This document shows positions 60,885 through 64,000 of a DNA stretch of 64,000 bases, in pieces. The translations under genes were made by a program, and so were the position numbers. Within the stretch, counting starts at the first letter, position 1. Each line of letters starts with the position of its first letter. The notes beneath the pieces were generated by a model. The model worked only from the letters and a program-made list of their open reading frames with translations, made no database searches and had not been told where the DNA came from. Source of the stretch: Physcomitrium patens (taxonomy: Eukaryota; Streptophyta; Bryopsida; Funariales; Funariaceae); NCBI RefSeq assembly GCF_000002425.4, contig NC_037257.1, forward strand, positions 17,178,206-17,242,205, given 5' to 3'.

Positions 60885-62274
60885 CTAGTATCCACCCTGA
60901 ATGAAGGAGTTGAGGCGTTGCAGCTCCTCGCGGTGCTCATCCACCACGGCACGCACCACATCACCGATAGACACCATTCCCTTCATTCCAGACTCCTCCA
61001 CCACAGGAATGTGCCGAATGCGATTATCTGCAAAAATCTAAGAATCTCAATACGATTTCATCCCTGTGAAGAACCATCGAAAAGTATGCTAAAAGAGGAA
61101 ACATGCAAGCACAGTATCGCACCGAAGGTAACAAGGATTGATGAGACGCCTACCGGTCATCAACTCCATAGCGCGCAGCACTTTAGTATCTGGCTTCACA
61201 GTAATGAGCTTGTTCTGCATAGATAGGAGAACACAATATTAGACGTCAGATGAATTCCGTTAGCTTCCATTTGGATCCCAGTTTAGTCCAGAGATAGTCA
61301 CAAAGCAATATAGAGCGTAAAGGCTGACAGACAATCGATACAGTATCGTCCGGCCAAGGTCTGGAATGAAATGTGAAAAGACGTGTAGGAAAATAAATTA
61401 AGCTTCAGAAGCTCTACCAAGAGGATAATTTACCTCTTCTGTCATAATGTCTCCGACTTTGGTAGTCTTGGACGATCTGCCTTGTACAATGATCTTCCTT
61501 AAATAATCTGATTACATAAACCAAAAAATCTTATTATTGCTTTCTGGTAAGACAAGATCTCTACAAACACGTCCCAGAGACCAATTCTCGCTCCAAGTTG
61601 AGAGCAACAAATGGAAGTAAAACTGAACAATCAAGAGGACAGGTTTACATTTTCTAAATCAACACGCCAATTCTTCAAAATGTTTCGTGTACAAAACAGA
61701 TCATATCAATTCCAACCTGTTTCCCTTCCTTCTTAATACTAACCTCTTTCAGTGATAATGCCGGCGAGTTTCTTCTCCGCTCCCGACTTCACCACCAACA
61801 ACGCCCCTACATTGTGTGCAGTCATCTGCACCCAACCGAACCGCCGGGTACGTCAAATAAGTATACAAAAGCAAGAAAAACATGACAGTGGGCACAAATT
61901 CACTGCGATCCGATAAATAACTTGGAGAACAATTGAAGATCCTGGGGGTACTTCCAAGGCGAGAAGGCCACATTCTTGGGCACAGACGAATAACCCAAAA
62001 GGCTTACCGATTTCACGGCATCGTACACTGTGTCATCCACGCTGCACCACAACCAGGATCCATCCGCCTGCTGACCCTTCTCCTTGAGGATATCCGCAAT
62101 GGTAGTGCTCTCAAAGCCGTGCTCCTCCAGGCTCTCCTTCGTGGTAGCTTGCCCGGTTTCCTTTCTTGTCTGCGACCCAAACGAGAAAGCGCCGCCGCCA
62201 ACTCGAACGTGCTGCAGCACGCACCTCGACAGCACACTCCTCTGGCCCTGTACGAGTCTAGAAAGGCCGTACAT
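60885..62274 (-). CDS. CBSX3: CBSX3-type mitochondrial CBS-pair protein
   Basis: Minus-strand exons 62274-62008, 61825-61744, 61507-61434, 61214-61154 and 61027-60885 join in phase to 209 codons (208 aa), close to the Arabidopsis protein's length as I recall it (about 206). The first 25 residues (MYGLSRLVQGQRSVLSRCVL) are basic and free of acidic residues, a good mitochondrial presequence. ESTTIADILKEKG introduces the first CBS domain (DGSWLWCSVDDTVYDAVKS, then MTAHNVGALLVVKSG and LAGIITERDYLRKIIV). KVGDIMTEE leads into the second (ITVKPDTKVLRAMELMTDNRIRHIPVV, then MVSIGDVVRAVVDEHREEL). The end IQGGY is typical of this orthologue. In Arabidopsis CBSX3 acts on the mitochondrial thioredoxin system through its nucleotide-binding CBS pair. 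All introns are GT-AG. The gene looks fully functional. Confidence 0.95.
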
Positions 62275-63120
62275 GTTGACAGACGACCCCTTGCACAGCT
62301 CCGATCACTAACTCACCGCGATTCTGCCAAACCCACACTCCCATGCATCACGATACACACCACGGGACGAAATTCAACAACCCAACAAAAACCCAACAGA
62401 CAGGCTCCAGAACCCACCCGAAGCCGTCCCGTTCGCTGTAAACCGTCTTCTCACTCAAGCCGGCGAGGAAAGTAGCAGCTCTGAAACTAGCGACGACAAG
62501 GGACCTTGAGCGAAGTGAGATGGGACGAGGGAATTGCGCTCTTTGTTGGCACTTGTACACCGCGAGGGAGTGAAGAATCTGTCCCAGAGAACCCTGCTTA
62601 TCTGCCACCACAGCATCGGCTGCCTCGCGATGGAGTAATGGCGATGTGTGAGAGAGCGAGATCAGCAGCGACGGCGTGCGATTCCACGTAAGGATTGTGA
62701 AGTGGGATCTGATCCGACTCACCCGACAACAGATTGTTACAGCGATGGGCGAGGCAGGTTCTCCCGGAGTCTAAAGAAAGGCCGCGCGACCCAGGCGACC
62801 CAGGCGACCCAGTCCAGCTCTCGCACCCCTCCCTCCCTCACCTGGTCTTCTTGTGCCCTATCTTATCTACCCCCTGCGTCGTTGGCGACATCGTACCCGC
62901 ATCCCCAGGTATCAACTTACGTGTGCGTCTCTCCTGGTATCAATCGTGATAGGGCCAACCGCCTAGCCCGGTTTGACAGGACAACCCTACACTTGGGTAC
63001 TGCGAGTATCCTTGAGACCTGGTGCAAGGGTTTCGCTTGTCCAAATTTAAACCCTAAAAGCTCAATTAAAGATATTTTCTGAAAAAGCGTGGTTGGGAGT
63101 TTGTATTATCATGAAGAATA
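62275..63120 (-). promoter_or_regulatory. Leader and promoter region of the CBSX3-type gene
   Basis: GC-balanced DNA upstream of the CBSX3-type start, returning to AT-rich at about 63050. A 9-bp unit GCGACCCAG is repeated three times in tandem at 62786-62812. Open frames on both strands (62348-62722 minus, 62648-63082 plus) show no family motif and are treated as leader. Confidence 0.4.
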
Positions 63121-64000
63121 GTTGAGTGGAGATTTTTTATTTATTTATTTATTTTCCCCCTATTTATCTTTGATTGTTGTAGTTGTTGTGAGTATTGGAG
63201 GTTTTGCTTTAATTGCTTTATTACTTGTTTATGGGTTGTACTCATTTCTACCAATCTTGATGTCTTTTGTGGAAATAATAGGGATTACAAGGATAAGAAT
63301 TGTTTCTTTGTAAGGTGATTGGGTGCAAGGGGGTTTAAAATTGCTAAGAGAATTGTGGGGGCTACAAGTAATGAAGAAGGAAGTGCAATTTTTAGGAAGC
63401 TTTAGCCATAAGGAGTATGCATTAAATGAGACAGGAGTAATACTTCCAAGAAGAAAATGAGTCTCAATTCTCTCTAATCAACTAATATTGATATAATTTT
63501 TGTTTCAAAGAATAGTATCTATGGTTTACAAAGTATGTACTTTATAAACTACATTCAAAAAATATATTAATTATATAGATATATTTATATATTTTTTAAA
63601 TATAGAATATTATTCCTACATATATCTTTTAATTTTATTTTGAATCTATTATTTTAATAATATAATAAGAATATATCCTATTTTTATAAAACTTTATTGA
63701 ATATCATTGATTTTATATATAATATATAATGAAATATTTTATTGTACATATTTAAATTGTGATTTCTTTTGCATGTATAAACTAATGAAAATTAACAATG
63801 CTTTAAAGAATATTCAGATTAAGTATAAAAATATTTTTATTCTTTAAAAAAATTCTTTTGTTTTTATTGATTATAAAGATATAAACTTTGTATATAGACT
63901 AAAAGATCATTAAAAAATAAACTTATTCATATAATTTAGATATTAATACTTAATAAAATATAATTTTTAATTCCAAATTTAATTATATTTTCAAATTAGT
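63121..64000. other. AT-rich intergenic DNA at the window end
   Basis: No gene or clear repeat is recognised. The last 500 bp are almost pure A/T. Confidence 0.6.

Noticed and set aside
1-64000. tRNA, rRNA or CRISPR loci
   Set aside because: No cloverleaf with a convincing GGTTCGAATCC-type B box, no rRNA-like sequence and no regularly spaced repeats were found by eye. A tRNAscan-SE and Infernal run would settle this.

Overview
This window is plant nuclear DNA, most likely from a moss or another bryophyte (inference). Small intron-containing genes of land-plant families (SAUR, CBSX3-type, GPI-anchored arabinogalactan-like, type II membrane sulfotransferase) sit in GC-balanced islands. Between them lie long, very AT-rich stretches full of (AT)n microsatellites and decayed LTR retrotransposons. 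There is no sign of bacterial or organellar organisation.

Layout: 1-7719 is AT-rich and holds a heavily decayed antisense Ty3/gypsy pol (about 2280-4420). 7720-14053 is a complete Ty3/gypsy chromovirus with two 530-bp LTRs that I read as identical and a CTTAC target duplication. It carries gag, a pol ending in a chromodomain, and an extra 140-codon ORF. 17576-19970 is a sulfotransferase, 22637-24189 a cyclophilin with a long C-terminal extension, and 25218-25865 a 95-aa protein I do not recognise. 28766-29300 is a decayed solo LTR of the same chromovirus family. 32144-32911 and 46697-47282 are two copies of a long-TIR (foldback) element. Two SAUR genes face each other (34689-35156 plus, 42589-43044 minus) across a 7.4-kb desert. 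50500-52150 is an antisense Ty1/copia remnant. 53928-55349 (minus) is a Pro/Ala/Tyr-rich GPI-anchored AGP-like gene, 58593-59473 (minus) a broken DUF218 gene, and 60885-62274 (minus) a mitochondrial CBSX3-type protein.

The most interesting object is the chromovirus. Its Gag and RT look like the sushi-ichi/Tf1/Tcn1 type of animals and fungi rather than the usual plant chromoviruses. It shows the hallmark of Tf1-type self-priming: 11 nt just after the 5' LTR (8252-8262) are perfectly complementary to 11 nt (8073-8083) that begin where transcription should start, 31 bp after the LTR TATA box. Gag and Pol are in -1 register, with a possible slippery heptamer and a 6-bp stem 7 nt downstream. An intact extra ORF with its own TATA-like box follows pol. 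Three in-frame stops break gag and pol although the LTRs are identical, which suggests the copy was already defective when it was mobilised in trans. Related copies in the window show the stages of decay: a solo LTR that lost six of seven CpGs to TG/CA/TA, and an antisense pol that is almost unreadable.

The genes do not form one pathway. The two SAURs are the only related pair. All gene models below come from hand reading of splice sites and family motifs.
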